Origin: Bacillota bacterium
Lineage (GTDB): Bacteria; Bacillota; UBA4882; UBA8346
NCBI GenBank assembly: GCA_023426245.1
Contig: JAFABB010000040.1
Coordinates: 124,001 to 188,000 of the forward strand
Length of the DNA stretch: 64,000 nt
Direction of reading: 5' to 3'
The translations under genes and the position numbers were made by a program. Below the pieces are notes generated by a model. It was not told the DNA's origin. It made no database searches and was given only the letters and a program-made list of their open reading frames with translations. The number at the start of each line of letters is the position of its first letter. The first letter of the stretch is position 1. Below are positions 44,367 to 53,620 of this stretch, one piece after another.

Positions 44367-44540
44367 CTAAACTATGTTGTTGAAGGCATCGGTTACGCTG
44401 TCCTCACCGATAGAAAATGCCTGGGCAATTTGTTTCCCAATAGTATAGTAATTTCTACTATCAGGCGCAAATATTAAAGGTTTTATTTGTTCTATAAGCG
44501 GTTGATCCCCTTTTCCTTGTATGGTAATTTTAATATTCAT
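44367..44540 (-). CDS. Small hypothetical protein
   Basis: A 57-residue product from ATG at 44540 (GCGAGG close upstream); a longer frame begins at 44579. MNIKITIQGKGDQPLIEQI reads like the N-terminus of a real beta-alpha protein. It lies 23 bp upstream of the zinc-ribbon gene on the same strand, so the two may be co-transcribed. Unrecognised. Confidence 0.5.
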   Translation of the reverse strand: MNIKITIQGKGDQPLIEQIKPLIFAPDSRNYYTIGKQIAQAFSIGEDSVTDAFNNIV

Positions 44541-44750
44541 GACCTCGCAGTTTATACTGGAATATGTCCTGTTATTCATGGCTTTGAAATAATTGGCGGT
44601 TAGTGGAGAATTCCTATTATATTAAAACTAATCCTCTGAAAAGAAGGTTCGGTAGGGTAAAAACTGTACCTAACCATGAACCAAACTACAAAATTCCTGG
44701 AAATTCAAAGCTTCTTTCAGCCAAAAAAACTACAGGGTTCCTTTTTAGCT

Positions 44751-45509
44751 TCATTCCTGCTGATACCCTAGATTGTAATATCGCGGTTTGCCCTTCGACT
44801 TGTTCCCATATTCAATGGCTTCTTTGGGACAGGAACAGATACAGGCCATACAATGGGTGCAATTTTTCTTCCATTGAGGTTTCCCATCGGCGATTTCTAT
44901 ATTGTTTAAGGGACACAACTTGGCGCATTTGCCGCAGCCGGTGCAGGCATCGGTTGGATAAAATCCATTGGCACTCACATATAAAAAATAAAATAGGGGA
45001 TTTAATATCATCGTTTTAAGTCTGCCGTCCAATGTAATTTTTTCCTCCGGCAGAGGCTGCCCTTTTTTGATGCATTCCGCAATGTCAGCGATTTGCGGAG
45101 TGGCTTTATTGATAATTTCAGCCGCCTCCACTTTGTCAGGTACATCAAACATGGCAATATAGTTTTCCGGCATAATTACCGTAGCGAATCCCCGAAAATC
45201 AAAACCCTTTTCGTTGCAAAGTTTCTTGGTGTAATGTACGGCATTGTTTGTTTCAGCGCCACAAGTTAAGATAAAATACGCTTGATTGTTTCCAGCAAAG
45301 CGAACCTCCCGGATATAATTCTCTACTATCCTTGGTATCCTCCAGGCATAAGTAGGACAGACAAATACATACGGCTCATCGGATTTGAGGATTTCTCTGC
45401 TTCCATTCTTCAGAAGTTTATTGATGGAAACCATTTTATCGCCGGTTACCGTCTCTATTACCTGCGCCGTATAATAACTATTGCCAGTACCGCTGAAATA
45501 CAAAATCAT
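44751..45509 (-). CDS. EFR1-family flavodoxin-ferredoxin protein
   Basis: A 252-residue protein. ATG at 45509 (AAAGAGGTG upstream) starts MILYFSGTGNSYYTAQ, the FMN phosphate loop of a flavodoxin. The C-terminal part holds two [4Fe-4S] motifs, CTGCGKCAKLCP and CTHCMACICSCP. This is the EFR1 architecture of redox proteins in anaerobes. It is preceded by an ArsR gene, and a palindrome lies between them. Confidence 0.92.
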   Translation of the reverse strand: MILYFSGTGNSYYTAQVIETVTGDKMVSINKLLKNGSREILKSDEPYVFVCPTYAWRIPRIVENYIREVRFAGNNQAYFILTCGAETNNAVHYTKKLCNEKGFDFRGFATVIMPENYIAMFDVPDKVEAAEIINKATPQIADIAECIKKGQPLPEEKITLDGRLKTMILNPLFYFLYVSANGFYPTDACTGCGKCAKLCPLNNIEIADGKPQWKKNCTHCMACICSCPKEAIEYGNKSKGKPRYYNLGYQQE

Positions 45510-45531
45510 GAAAACACCTCTTTTTTGTTTT

Positions 45532-45549
45532 AGTGCACATATATGCACT
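45532..45549. promoter_or_regulatory. Candidate ArsR operator upstream of the EFR1 gene
   Basis: AGTGCACATATATGCACT is a near-perfect 18-bp palindrome just before the EFR1 ribosome site. Confidence 0.55.
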
Positions 45550-45593
45550 GATAGCTTAAACAAAAATGGCATTGCTGCCTTTTTTGTTCATAA

Positions 45594-45929
45594 TCAAGGT
45601 TGTAACATTTGCATAAGCCGTTTAAGGTTTTGGGTGGTTTCTTCAAATTTGTGAATGATCAAGTTACAGTTGAGCTCATAAAAAATATACCGATTAACTT
45701 TGGTTTTACTGACGATTCCCAAACGGTTTAATAACTCTAAGTGCCTTGAAATAACCGACCGATCTTGGGTGAAGTTTTTCGCGATTTCACTGATATTCTT
45801 CTTGCCGTGACTGGCAAGGAAGACAATGATTTCACTTTTTACCGGATCAAACAGCGCTTTATAAAAATCAAAATCAATACTATCTTGAATATAATTATAG
45901 GATACCAAGGGGTTAAATTCGCTTCCCAT
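45594..45929 (-). CDS. ArsR-family transcriptional regulator
   Basis: A 111-residue winged-helix regulator: FDFYKALFDPVKSEIIVFLASHGKKNISEIAKNF, then QDRSVISRHLELLNRLGIVSKTK. There is no obvious metal-binding CxC motif in helix 3, so it may respond to another redox or small-molecule cue. AGGGGAGG precedes the ATG. It is transcribed toward the EFR1 gene, 84 bp away. Confidence 0.9.
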   Translation of the reverse strand: MGSEFNPLVSYNYIQDSIDFDFYKALFDPVKSEIIVFLASHGKKNISEIAKNFTQDRSVISRHLELLNRLGIVSKTKVNRYIFYELNCNLIIHKFEETTQNLKRLMQMLQP

Positions 45930-45953
45930 TTTTTTCCTCCCCTTATATTATAT

Positions 45954-45971
45954 GTGTGCATATATGCATGT
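45954..45971. promoter_or_regulatory. Candidate ArsR operator upstream of arsR
   Basis: TGCATATATGCA is a perfect 12-bp palindrome (45957-45968) sharing the TGCA-N-ATATATGCA core with the site at 45532, upstream of arsR. Confidence 0.55.
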
Positions 45972-46007
45972 GTCAATCATTTTTTTATTGGATACCGATT
46001 ATGTCCT

Positions 46008-46054
46008 TAAAAAATAAAAAAGGGCTATTGTGCTTTACTCGCACGATAGCCCTT
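46008..46054 (-). terminator. Strong terminator of glmS
   Basis: AAGGGCTATTGTGC pairs with GCACGATAGCCCTT (one mismatch), followed on the minus strand by TTTTTTATTTTTT. It separates glmS from the arsR upstream region. Confidence 0.9.
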
Positions 46055-46133
46055 CAACTTTATTTAAAAGCATATATCGGTTACTAACTTTTTTAACCTC
46101 ATCAAACGGACAAATTTCAAGGCTAGCTCTTTC

Positions 46134-47963
46134 TTACTCCACCGTCACACTCTTTGCCAAATTTCTCGGCTTATCCACGTCGCACCCTCTGGCTTTAGCC
46201 GCGTAATAGGCGAACAATTGCAGCGGCACCACCGACAGGATCGGGGTCAACATGGAATGGGTCACCGGGATGTGGATCACGTAATCCACCGACTTAGCGA
46301 TCTCGTGATCGCCGGCCACCGCCAAAGCCACCACCGTTGCCTCTCTAGCCTTAACCTCTTTGATATTGCTGATCATTTTATCATACAGTTCCGGCTGGGT
46401 CGCCAGGGCGAAAACCGGTACTCCTTCCACAATCAAAGCCAGGGTACCGTGTTTTAACTCCCCTGCAGCATAGGCCTCGGCATGAATGTATGAAATTTCT
46501 TTCAGCTTCAATGCTCCTTCCAAAGATACCGCGTAGTCCAGACCCCGGCCGATAAAGAAAATATCCTCGCAGCCCTTGAAGTCCTCGGCGAATTCTTTGA
46601 TTTTGGTCTCGGTATTTAAGACTTTATCGATTTGTCTGGGCAAATGCACCATCGCTTCCACCATGCCGACCCGCTCGTTTTGGGAAATGGTTCCCCGGTG
46701 TTGTGCCAGGTAAATGGCTAATAAATACAACGATAACAACTGGGTCGTATAAGCTTTGGTGGAGGCGACCGCGATTTCCGGACCTGCCATGGTCAGGATC
46801 AGGTCATCGGCCTCCCGGGCCACCGAGCTGCCAACCACATTGGTGATGGCCAGCACCCGCGAACCCAGCCGTTTGGCTTCCCGCAAACCCGCCAAAGTAT
46901 CGGCGGTCTCCCCGGATTGAGAAATAATAACCGTCAGGGATTTCGGACTGATCATCGGGTCCCGGTAACGGAATTCCGAGGCCACTTCCACCTCAACCGG
47001 AATCCGGGCCAGCTTTTCAATGAGATATTTACCGACCATCCCGGCGTGATAGGCCGTACCGCAGGCCACGATCTGGATTTTCTCCAGATCCGCGATTTCC
47101 CGGGCTTCCAATTTAACCTCCGGCAGCTGAATTTTCATTTCCACTTGATCGACCTTGCCGGCTAAAGTATCCCGTACCGCTTTGGACTGTTCATGAATCT
47201 CCTTGATCATGAAGTCCTCGTAACCGCCCTTTTCAGCCGCAGAAATATCCCACTCCACATGATAAACGTCTTTGCGGCGCTCGCTACCATTGAAATCGGA
47301 AACCTTTACTTCCTCCGCGGTGATGACCGCCATTTCCCCGTCTTCCAAAATATAAATCTCCCGGGTATAAGAAAGCACCGCCGGAATGTCGGAGGCCACA
47401 AAATTCTCCTTCTTTCCAAGGCCGATAACCAAAGGGCTGGCCTTCCGGGCCACCACGATTTGATCCGGGTTTTCATCGCAGATCACCACCAGGGCGAAGG
47501 AACCTTCCACTTTCGCCAGGGCGTTCCGGACGGCGGCAGCCAAATCCCCCTGGTAATACTCTTCAATTAAATGAGGTAACACTTCGGTATCGGTTTCCGA
47601 ATTGAAGATATGCCCCTTTTCCTGCAACCATTCCTTAAGGCCCATATAATTCTCAATAATGCCGTTATGGACCACCGAAATTTTTTGATTGCAGTCGTAA
47701 TGCGGATGGGCATTCCGTTCCGAAGGCCGGCCATGAGTGGCCCACCTTGTATGGCCGATTCCCAGGGTCCCCGTTAATTTAATCTCGGCCAATTTTTCCT
47801 CCATTTTATTCAGCCGCCCCACGGTCTTGCAGGAATTCAATTTCCCCTGATTATAGATGGTGACCCCCGCCGAATCATATCCCCGGTATTCCAAACGTTT
47901 CAAGCCCGACAATAAAACCGGAACCGCCTCTTGTTCTCCAATATATCCAACAATACCACACAT
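46134..47963 (-). CDS. glmS: Glucosamine-6-phosphate synthase (isomerizing)
   Basis: A 609-residue enzyme making GlcN-6-P from fructose-6-P and glutamine, the first step of amino-sugar synthesis for peptidoglycan and lipopolysaccharide. The N-terminal amidotransferase nucleophile is Cys2 (MCGIVGYIGE), with HTRWATHG and NGIIENY. Two SIS domains follow (CGTAYHAGMVGKYLIE, ISQSGETADTLAGL, FIGRGLDYAVSLEGALKLKE). The C-terminus DKPRNLAKSVTVE is typical. GAGGAGG precedes the ATG. The long leader carries a glmS ribozyme. Confidence 0.97.
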   Translation of the reverse strand: MCGIVGYIGEQEAVPVLLSGLKRLEYRGYDSAGVTIYNQGKLNSCKTVGRLNKMEEKLAEIKLTGTLGIGHTRWATHGRPSERNAHPHYDCNQKISVVHNGIIENYMGLKEWLQEKGHIFNSETDTEVLPHLIEEYYQGDLAAAVRNALAKVEGSFALVVICDENPDQIVVARKASPLVIGLGKKENFVASDIPAVLSYTREIYILEDGEMAVITAEEVKVSDFNGSERRKDVYHVEWDISAAEKGGYEDFMIKEIHEQSKAVRDTLAGKVDQVEMKIQLPEVKLEAREIADLEKIQIVACGTAYHAGMVGKYLIEKLARIPVEVEVASEFRYRDPMISPKSLTVIISQSGETADTLAGLREAKRLGSRVLAITNVVGSSVAREADDLILTMAGPEIAVASTKAYTTQLLSLYLLAIYLAQHRGTISQNERVGMVEAMVHLPRQIDKVLNTETKIKEFAEDFKGCEDIFFIGRGLDYAVSLEGALKLKEISYIHAEAYAAGELKHGTLALIVEGVPVFALATQPELYDKMISNIKEVKAREATVVALAVAGDHEIAKSVDYVIHIPVTHSMLTPILSVVPLQLFAYYAAKARGCDVDKPRNLAKSVTVE

Positions 47964-47990
47964 GATAAATTCCTCCTCATAATAAAATAA

Positions 47991-48022
47991 CCGATCTTCC
48001 TAAGAACTTCACAGAAGATCGG
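47991..48022 (-). promoter_or_regulatory. Terminator-like hairpin (attenuator) just before the glmS ribosome site
   Basis: On the minus strand CCGATCTTC pairs with GAAGATCGG around a 14-nt loop, followed by TTATTTTATT and then directly by GAGGAGG. Its position inside the leader suggests premature termination; no competing antiterminator was proven. Confidence 0.55.
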
Positions 48023-48454
48023 CTTTCATAAAATATATTTCGTAAAAAACGTTTTGCCCTGGTTACCCTAGGCATACTTCCTCTCCAATTTCCCCATGAC
48101 AACGATCGAAGGTCCCGGGAAACTTGGAGCCAATCCAATGAATCAGCGCGCATTCTCTCCCCACCGCTTTCAAGCGGCGGATTAAGAAAACCATGGAAAC
48201 TTTCTTACGGCAAAGTTTATAAAAGGGCATAAACCAGCCTCTCTAAAAGCCTTCATTGAATCTCAAACACGCACGAAGAATCCCTACTTTTAGCCAAAAT
48301 AATTCATTTACCAATCTAAGTTGAAATGAACTACCTGAGGTTAGGGTAAAGTGGCTAAAAATAATTATACTGATCCCTTCATCAAAGAGACTGAAGGGTT
48401 CAAATTCTCTTTTATGGCCAATCTGCTTGTAAAGCAGATCAATATTCAATTCAC

Positions 48455-48660
48455 TAAAGCCTTATTGTCCCAGGCATTGCTGCCGGATTTGTCAGGCCTT
48501 TAACGATGGTGTTTCACCGGAGGTCACCCGCCGATTTAATGTCTTTTAACTGCGTACTCATATGCACGCACGGACATTTTCCGAGATCCCTCTCCTCGTC
48601 TACCCCGAATCTAATGGTTTCTCAACCAACTGCAAAGATTCAATTCAGGGTCCTGGCGCT
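48455..48660 (-). ncRNA. glmS ribozyme/riboswitch (GlcN6P-activated)
   Basis: On the minus strand the core begins AGCGCCAGGACC at 48660; the cleavage site is between 48660 and 48659 by the family rule. The conserved blocks GACGAGGAGAGGG and AUCGGCGGGUGACCUCCGG follow in order, corresponding to the P2.2/P1 and P2.1 regions, then a GUUAAAGGCCUG...AAGGC segment resembling the P3/P4 domain. A TGCTACAAT extended -10-like element lies upstream (48755-48760). This RNA self-cleaves when GlcN6P binds, lowering glmS expression. Its 3' end is about 490 nt from the glmS start. The 3' boundary is approximate. Confidence 0.88.
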
Positions 48661-48951
48661 AAATCATCATGTTTTTGCTATGCCCTTTTTCTTCATTCTC
48701 ATCCCCTTTTGAAATAATGGTACATCCTACCCTCCTTTTGCTAAATATGAAATCATTGTAGCATAAAACCACCGAAAAATAAATATTCGAATCGGCCGCA
48801 AATTCTTCCCAGTCTATGATCCCCTTGAGCGGGAGTCTAGATATCGGATGACCCGCCGGCTTTGATGGTTCCGTAACAAAAAATTCCCACAATGTTCAAT
48901 CGGCGGATACAAAAATCGATCCGCCGATAGCCGTGAATCTGTGACTCCGGG

Positions 48952-50301
48952 TCACCCTTGTTCCTTCTGGATGACACCGGCAATCCTGCCGACCCATTGT
49001 TTCAACTGTTCCTCATCAGGACCTTCGGCCATCACCCGGATCAAAGGTTCGGTCCCGGAAGCCCTGACAAACACCCGGCCCTCACCTTTCAGTGCCTCTT
49101 CAGCCTGACTCACGGCATCCTTAATTTGGGGATTGCTATCCCAACCCTCTTTTCTGGCTACCCGAATGTTTTCAAGGACCTGCGGGAAACGCTCCATTTG
49201 CGAGGATAATTCCGATAACTTCTTTTTAGAATGGACCATCACAGCCAGCAATTGCAAGGCGGTTAAAATTCCATCCCCTGTGGTATTTTTCTCCAGGAAT
49301 ATAATATGACCCGACTGCTCTCCACCCAAGACCAATTGGTTTTCCCGGAGAGCTTCCAATACATAACGGTCGCCGTTAGCCGTAATAACCACCTCAGCCT
49401 GGTTTTTCCTGAATGCCTGGACCAATCCTAAATTGGAATAAACCGTCACCGCTACTTTCCGGTTGCGGAGCGCGCCGCGCTTCAATAAGTCCAGGCCGCA
49501 AACGGTGATAATTTGGTCCCCGTCCACCAGGCGTCCCTTCTCATCCACCGCAATCACCCGGTCGGCATCTCCGTCATGGGCGATACCGACATGGGCCCCG
49601 CTGGCGGTGACTTCTTTTTGGAGAATGCCGGGGTGGGTAGAACCGCACTTCACATTAATGCGGCTGCCGTCGTTAATGGCATGAAGCGGAATAACCTCTG
49701 CGCCGAGCCTCTTTAAAACCTTCGGCGCCAGATCATACGAAGCTCCGAATCCGCAGTCAACAACAACCCGCAATCCTTTTAAATCAACATCGATACTGCT
49801 TGCCAAAAATTCCTCATACAAACGGATGCTCTCGTAGGAATCACTAATCCGTCCGACTCCAACCCCTACCGGCAATTGCAAATTTTTCAACTGGTGCCTG
49901 TAGATATCCTCAATCTTATCCTCAACTTCGTCAGTTAACTTAAAACCCTGGCGATCAAAAAATTTAATCCCGTTATCCTCCACCGGATTATGGGAAGCTG
50001 AAATCATCACTCCCGCCTGAGGATTTAGATTGCGACATAAAAAAGCGACGCCCGGTGTGGGGATAATGCCAAGTTTGATCACATCCACGCCCACTGAGGT
50101 AATTCCTGCCGCCAAGGCAGCCTCCAACATATCTCCGGATACCCGGGTATCCTTCCCGATAATGATTTTAGGGCGTTCGTCTGAATCTCCATTCCCTTTA
50201 AAATAAAGCCCTGCTGCTTGTCCAAGCCCAAAAGCTAGTTCAGCAGTCAAGCTTTGATTGGCCACTCCCCGGACTCCATCCGTGCCGAACAATCGCGCCA
50301 T
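48952..50301 (-). CDS. glmM: Phosphoglucosamine mutase
   Basis: A 449-residue alpha-D-phosphohexomutase converting GlcN-6-P to GlcN-1-P. The phosphoserine loop is ISASHNPVEDNG (Ser103), the metal loop GIAHDGDADRV, the sugar-specificity loop LGGEQSGHI, and the phosphate loop VRASGTEPLIRVM. It acts directly after GlmS and lies upstream of the glmS leader on the same strand. AGGAGGAATTGAA precedes the ATG. Confidence 0.97.
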   Translation of the reverse strand: MARLFGTDGVRGVANQSLTAELAFGLGQAAGLYFKGNGDSDERPKIIIGKDTRVSGDMLEAALAAGITSVGVDVIKLGIIPTPGVAFLCRNLNPQAGVMISASHNPVEDNGIKFFDRQGFKLTDEVEDKIEDIYRHQLKNLQLPVGVGVGRISDSYESIRLYEEFLASSIDVDLKGLRVVVDCGFGASYDLAPKVLKRLGAEVIPLHAINDGSRINVKCGSTHPGILQKEVTASGAHVGIAHDGDADRVIAVDEKGRLVDGDQIITVCGLDLLKRGALRNRKVAVTVYSNLGLVQAFRKNQAEVVITANGDRYVLEALRENQLVLGGEQSGHIIFLEKNTTGDGILTALQLLAVMVHSKKKLSELSSQMERFPQVLENIRVARKEGWDSNPQIKDAVSQAEEALKGEGRVFVRASGTEPLIRVMAEGPDEEQLKQWVGRIAGVIQKEQG

Positions 50302-50368
50302 TTCAATTCCTCCTAAAGTGATTATCGTTCCTTAAAACCCAATAAAATAACAATATGCCAACCATTTT

Positions 50369-52015
50369 TTAACTATTTTCAAGCTTATTAATGATTAGAT
50401 CCGCCGTTTTCCAACCATCTAGGGCTGAGCTGATAATGCCCCCGGCATAACCGGCCCCTTCCCCGACCGGGTAAATTCCCGTTATATTTTGGGCTTCCCT
50501 TGACTCATCCCGCAAAATTCTCACTGGAGCGGATGTTCTGGTCTCAACTCCCGTTAAGACAGCCTCCGGCCAATCAAATCCCTTGATCTTCCGGCCAAAA
50601 AACAAAATTCCATCGGCGATGGCCTCACAAATATCATGAGGTAGCAAATTCCACAAATTAGCCGGAAGATAACCCGGTAAATAGCTAGGTTTTAATTGGG
50701 GAAATTCTTGCGACCGCTTTTGATGTAAAAAGTCGCCCACTGTTTGAACCGGCGCTGAATAATCAGACCCTCCCAGTTGAAAGGCTTTTCGCTCTAAATT
50801 TCTTTGAAAATCAATCCCGGCTAAGACCGAGTCTTTTTCGGACAGGTATCCGAAATCCTTCGGGCCGACAGTTACGATAATCGCCGCATTAGCAATACCA
50901 CTGTCCCGTGCTTGATAGCTCATGCCGTTGGTGACCAGCGCTTCCGTTTCCGAGGCGGCGCCCACCACAACACCGCCGGGGCACATGCAGAAACTGTAAA
51001 CCCCCCGGCCGGTGGAGGGATGCTGATAAGTGACATGATATTCAGCCGGACCCAACCGGGGATGCCCGGCCCATTGACCGTACTGGGCTTTATTGATCAA
51101 ATCCTGGGGGTGTTCGATCCGGAGACCGACAGCAAAAGGCTTCGGGAGCAAACGAAGGCCTTTTCGAACCAAAAGTTCGTAGGTGTCCCGGGAACTATTC
51201 CCAATGGCGAGAAGCATATTGTCGGTTTCAATGATAGTTTGACCGTTAACTGTGAGGGATTGCAGACGGTTTCCGCTTAACCCAAAATCCGTCAAACAGC
51301 TCCGGAAACGGATTTCTCCTCCATAATCTATGATTCTCTCTTGTAATTTGGTTACAACTTCCCGCAGCAAATCGGTGCCTATATGAGGATACTGCCAGTA
51401 TAGTATCTCCGGAGGGCCTCCGCATTTCACCATCCATCGTAATATCTGCGACAAAGCGGGATCCTTAACCCGCGTCATCAACTTACCGTCGGAAAATGTC
51501 CCGGCACCGCCTATCCCATATTGGATATTGGAATTGGGATCGAGGACCCTTTCTTTCCAGAAAAGGCTTACTTTCGCAATTCGTTCGGCCAGTCCATCTC
51601 CGCGTTCGATGATAATCGGCCGTAAGCCAGAGGAGGAAAGTTTTAGTCCAGCAAAAAGACCGGCTGGCCCCGCTCCAACAATAACCGGTCTCGATGGGCA
51701 CTGTATTTTCTTCCGGAATGCACCGGGATGAACATCGGATTCGGGAATGGAAGGCAATGACAATGACTGCGCCACAGTCAAATTGGAGTGGCGTTTTAAT
51801 ACCGACTCTAGTTCATACTCGTTATAATCGGTTTCAAAAAGCAGGGTGTAAATGAAGAAAATCTCGTTTTTATGGCGCGCATCCAACGATTTATGTTGAA
51901 TCGTGAGATTCTTAATCCTGCCGGCCGGAATTTCCAATCGTGCCGCTAGCTTGCTATTAAGCTGATCTTCCGGGACCTCAAGACCGATCTTCAGTTGGTT
52001 ATACTTTAACCACAT
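50369..52015 (-). CDS. FAD-dependent oxidoreductase (COG2509-like)
   Basis: A 548-residue flavoprotein. An N-terminal domain of about 100 residues (LKIGLEVPEDQLNSKLAARL..IKNLTIQHKSLDARHK) precedes the Rossmann motif VIVGAGPAGLFAGLKLSSSG near 103. SRDTYELLVRKGL and GIYPVGEGAGYAGGIISSALDG near the C-terminus match uncharacterised NAD/FAD dehydrogenases of COG2509. It lies 3 bp after cdaA and 67 bp before glmM, the place usually held by cdaR. GAGG precedes the ATG. Confidence 0.88.
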   Translation of the reverse strand: MWLKYNQLKIGLEVPEDQLNSKLAARLEIPAGRIKNLTIQHKSLDARHKNEIFFIYTLLFETDYNEYELESVLKRHSNLTVAQSLSLPSIPESDVHPGAFRKKIQCPSRPVIVGAGPAGLFAGLKLSSSGLRPIIIERGDGLAERIAKVSLFWKERVLDPNSNIQYGIGGAGTFSDGKLMTRVKDPALSQILRWMVKCGGPPEILYWQYPHIGTDLLREVVTKLQERIIDYGGEIRFRSCLTDFGLSGNRLQSLTVNGQTIIETDNMLLAIGNSSRDTYELLVRKGLRLLPKPFAVGLRIEHPQDLINKAQYGQWAGHPRLGPAEYHVTYQHPSTGRGVYSFCMCPGGVVVGAASETEALVTNGMSYQARDSGIANAAIIVTVGPKDFGYLSEKDSVLAGIDFQRNLERKAFQLGGSDYSAPVQTVGDFLHQKRSQEFPQLKPSYLPGYLPANLWNLLPHDICEAIADGILFFGRKIKGFDWPEAVLTGVETRTSAPVRILRDESREAQNITGIYPVGEGAGYAGGIISSALDGWKTADLIINKLENS

Positions 52016-52018
52016 CGA

Positions 52019-52837
52019 TTAAACCTCGGTTTTCTTCACAGAAACTTTTTTCTCCATGGGGACTTTGGTTTGAACCGGTTGAATTAACTCCTTTAAACGG
52101 TATTTTAGGCGCTCGCTGCTATAACCGGGTTCTAAAGTCCCGTTACAAGCCAGAGAAATACTGCCGGTTTCTTCCGATACAATCACCACCAAAGCATCGG
52201 TCTGAGCCGATAAACTCAAGCCTGCCCGGTGCCTGCTGCCAAGTTCCTGGGGAAGGGTCAATTGATTATCAAGCGGCAAGAAACACCCCGCCGACTGAAT
52301 CCGGCTTCCTTTAATCAATATCGCCCCATCATGTAAAGGAGAGTTGGGATAAAAAATTTGTCTAATCATTATTTTGGTCAATTCCGTATCAATGTATGAG
52401 CCTGACTCCTTGACGATAATCAAGGGATTTTCCCTCTCAAAAACGATTAACGCCCCAACCTTCTCGGCAGACAGGCTATCCACCGCATCCGCAACGATAT
52501 CGATGCTTTCAACCGCGATCACCGGGGGCTTGATAAACCATTTAATAATCGGATTCCGGCTTCCTAGAGTTTCCAAAACCTGTTTCACTTCGTTTTGGAA
52601 AATAATCGGCAACGCAACCATCAAAATTAACATAAGCTGTTCAAGCAGCCAGCTGAACATCACCAAACGAAAATATTTACTGGAGGCATAAACAACAAAG
52701 ATGATAATCAGCGCATTTAAAAAGAGAAAACCTTTGGTGCCCCGCATCATTTTAAATAACTGAAAACCAACCATAAGCACCAGAAAGAGGTCGAGAATCG
52801 TCAAAAAAATGTGTTGCGTTAACAAAAAATGAAACAT
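52019..52837 (-). CDS. cdaA: Diadenylate cyclase CdaA
   Basis: A 272-residue enzyme that makes c-di-AMP. Three N-terminal membrane helices (about 10-30, 36-54 and 60-80) precede the DAC domain, with PLHDGAILIKGSRI (DGA at 171-173) and GSRHRAGLSLS (RHR at 203-205). The final VEKKVSVKKTE-type tail is short. In most Bacillota cdaA is followed by cdaR and glmM. Here glmM is kept, with an oxidoreductase between. GGGGGG lies upstream of the second of two ATGs. Confidence 0.95.
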   Translation of the reverse strand: MFHFLLTQHIFLTILDLFLVLMVGFQLFKMMRGTKGFLFLNALIIIFVVYASSKYFRLVMFSWLLEQLMLILMVALPIIFQNEVKQVLETLGSRNPIIKWFIKPPVIAVESIDIVADAVDSLSAEKVGALIVFERENPLIIVKESGSYIDTELTKIMIRQIFYPNSPLHDGAILIKGSRIQSAGCFLPLDNQLTLPQELGSRHRAGLSLSAQTDALVVIVSEETGSISLACNGTLEPGYSSERLKYRLKELIQPVQTKVPMEKKVSVKKTEV

Positions 52838-53009
52838 CATCAGCCCCCCTGGTCACATATTTCTATCGACATGTATTAGACATCTTTATCTAAAATCCTT
52901 TTTACCTATATCATGATTATCATGCCAATCAAAGCCAATAAAAAAGAACTGCAGCCCAAAAGAGCCCGTTCCTTTATCAATTGCGGCTATTCATGAAGAT
53001 TAGCCGTTC

Positions 53010-53549
53010 TTATTTTTGATATACCGCTTCTTTTAAAATCCCGATATAGGGAAGATTACGATACTTGCCGGCATAATCCAACCCATATCCCACCACAAAT
53101 ACATTGGGTATTTCAAAACCGTTATAATCCGGCTGAATATGCATTTTTCTCTGGCTGGGCTTGTCCAGCATCGTGGCCACCTTCAAGCTGCTTGGGCGCC
53201 GCGAGCGTAAATTTTCCAATAAATAATGAAGAGTCAACCCTGTATCGATGATATCTTCAACAATGATTACATCCCGGTTTTCGATGCCCATATCCAAATC
53301 CTTTAAAATCTTCACCGCTCCGCTGGACTTGGTGGAAGCGCCGTAACTGGACACCGCCATCAAGTCATACTCCAGCGGCATATCGATGGCCCGTATCAGA
53401 TCGGCCAAAAAAGGGACTCCCCCTTTTAAAATTCCAACCAGCACCAAATCTTTACCGCTGTAGTCCCGGCAAATCTCCCGGCCTATTTCTTGAACCCTTT
53501 TCCCGATATGCTCTTTATCGAAAAGGACCTCTTTGATATCCTCGTTCAT
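53010..53549 (-). CDS. hpt: Hypoxanthine phosphoribosyltransferase
   Basis: A 179-residue purine salvage enzyme. The PRPP loop is VIIVEDIIDTGLTLHYL, with LVGILKGGVPFLADLIR and the flap near SSYGASTKSSGAVKI. The C-terminal FVVGYGLDYAGKYRNLPYIGIL is characteristic of Hpt. The GGGAGGTTTGGG site precedes the ATG. It is encoded separately upstream of cdaA. Confidence 0.96.
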   Translation of the reverse strand: MNEDIKEVLFDKEHIGKRVQEIGREICRDYSGKDLVLVGILKGGVPFLADLIRAIDMPLEYDLMAVSSYGASTKSSGAVKILKDLDMGIENRDVIIVEDIIDTGLTLHYLLENLRSRRPSSLKVATMLDKPSQRKMHIQPDYNGFEIPNVFVVGYGLDYAGKYRNLPYIGILKEAVYQK

Positions 53550-53620
53550 CCCAAACCTCCCGAAGTTGTATAACTAGATATTACTCTCTCAGGCAGGCAG
53601 TGTCAAGATGAAGGACCATT

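Noticed and set aside
48080..48190. A second glmS ribozyme or a T-box near the glmS start
   Set aside because: A GGATTGGCTCC stretch looks slightly similar, but no AGCGCC core or T-box sequence accompanies it, whereas the true core is at 48455-48660.
48243..48449. A 68-codon minus-strand frame in the glmS leader
   Set aside because: It starts at TTG directly after the ribozyme, has no ribosome site and reads like non-coding RNA sequence.
48506..48712. A 68-codon plus-strand frame across the glmS ribozyme
   Set aside because: It is antisense to the ribozyme core and lacks an initiation signal.
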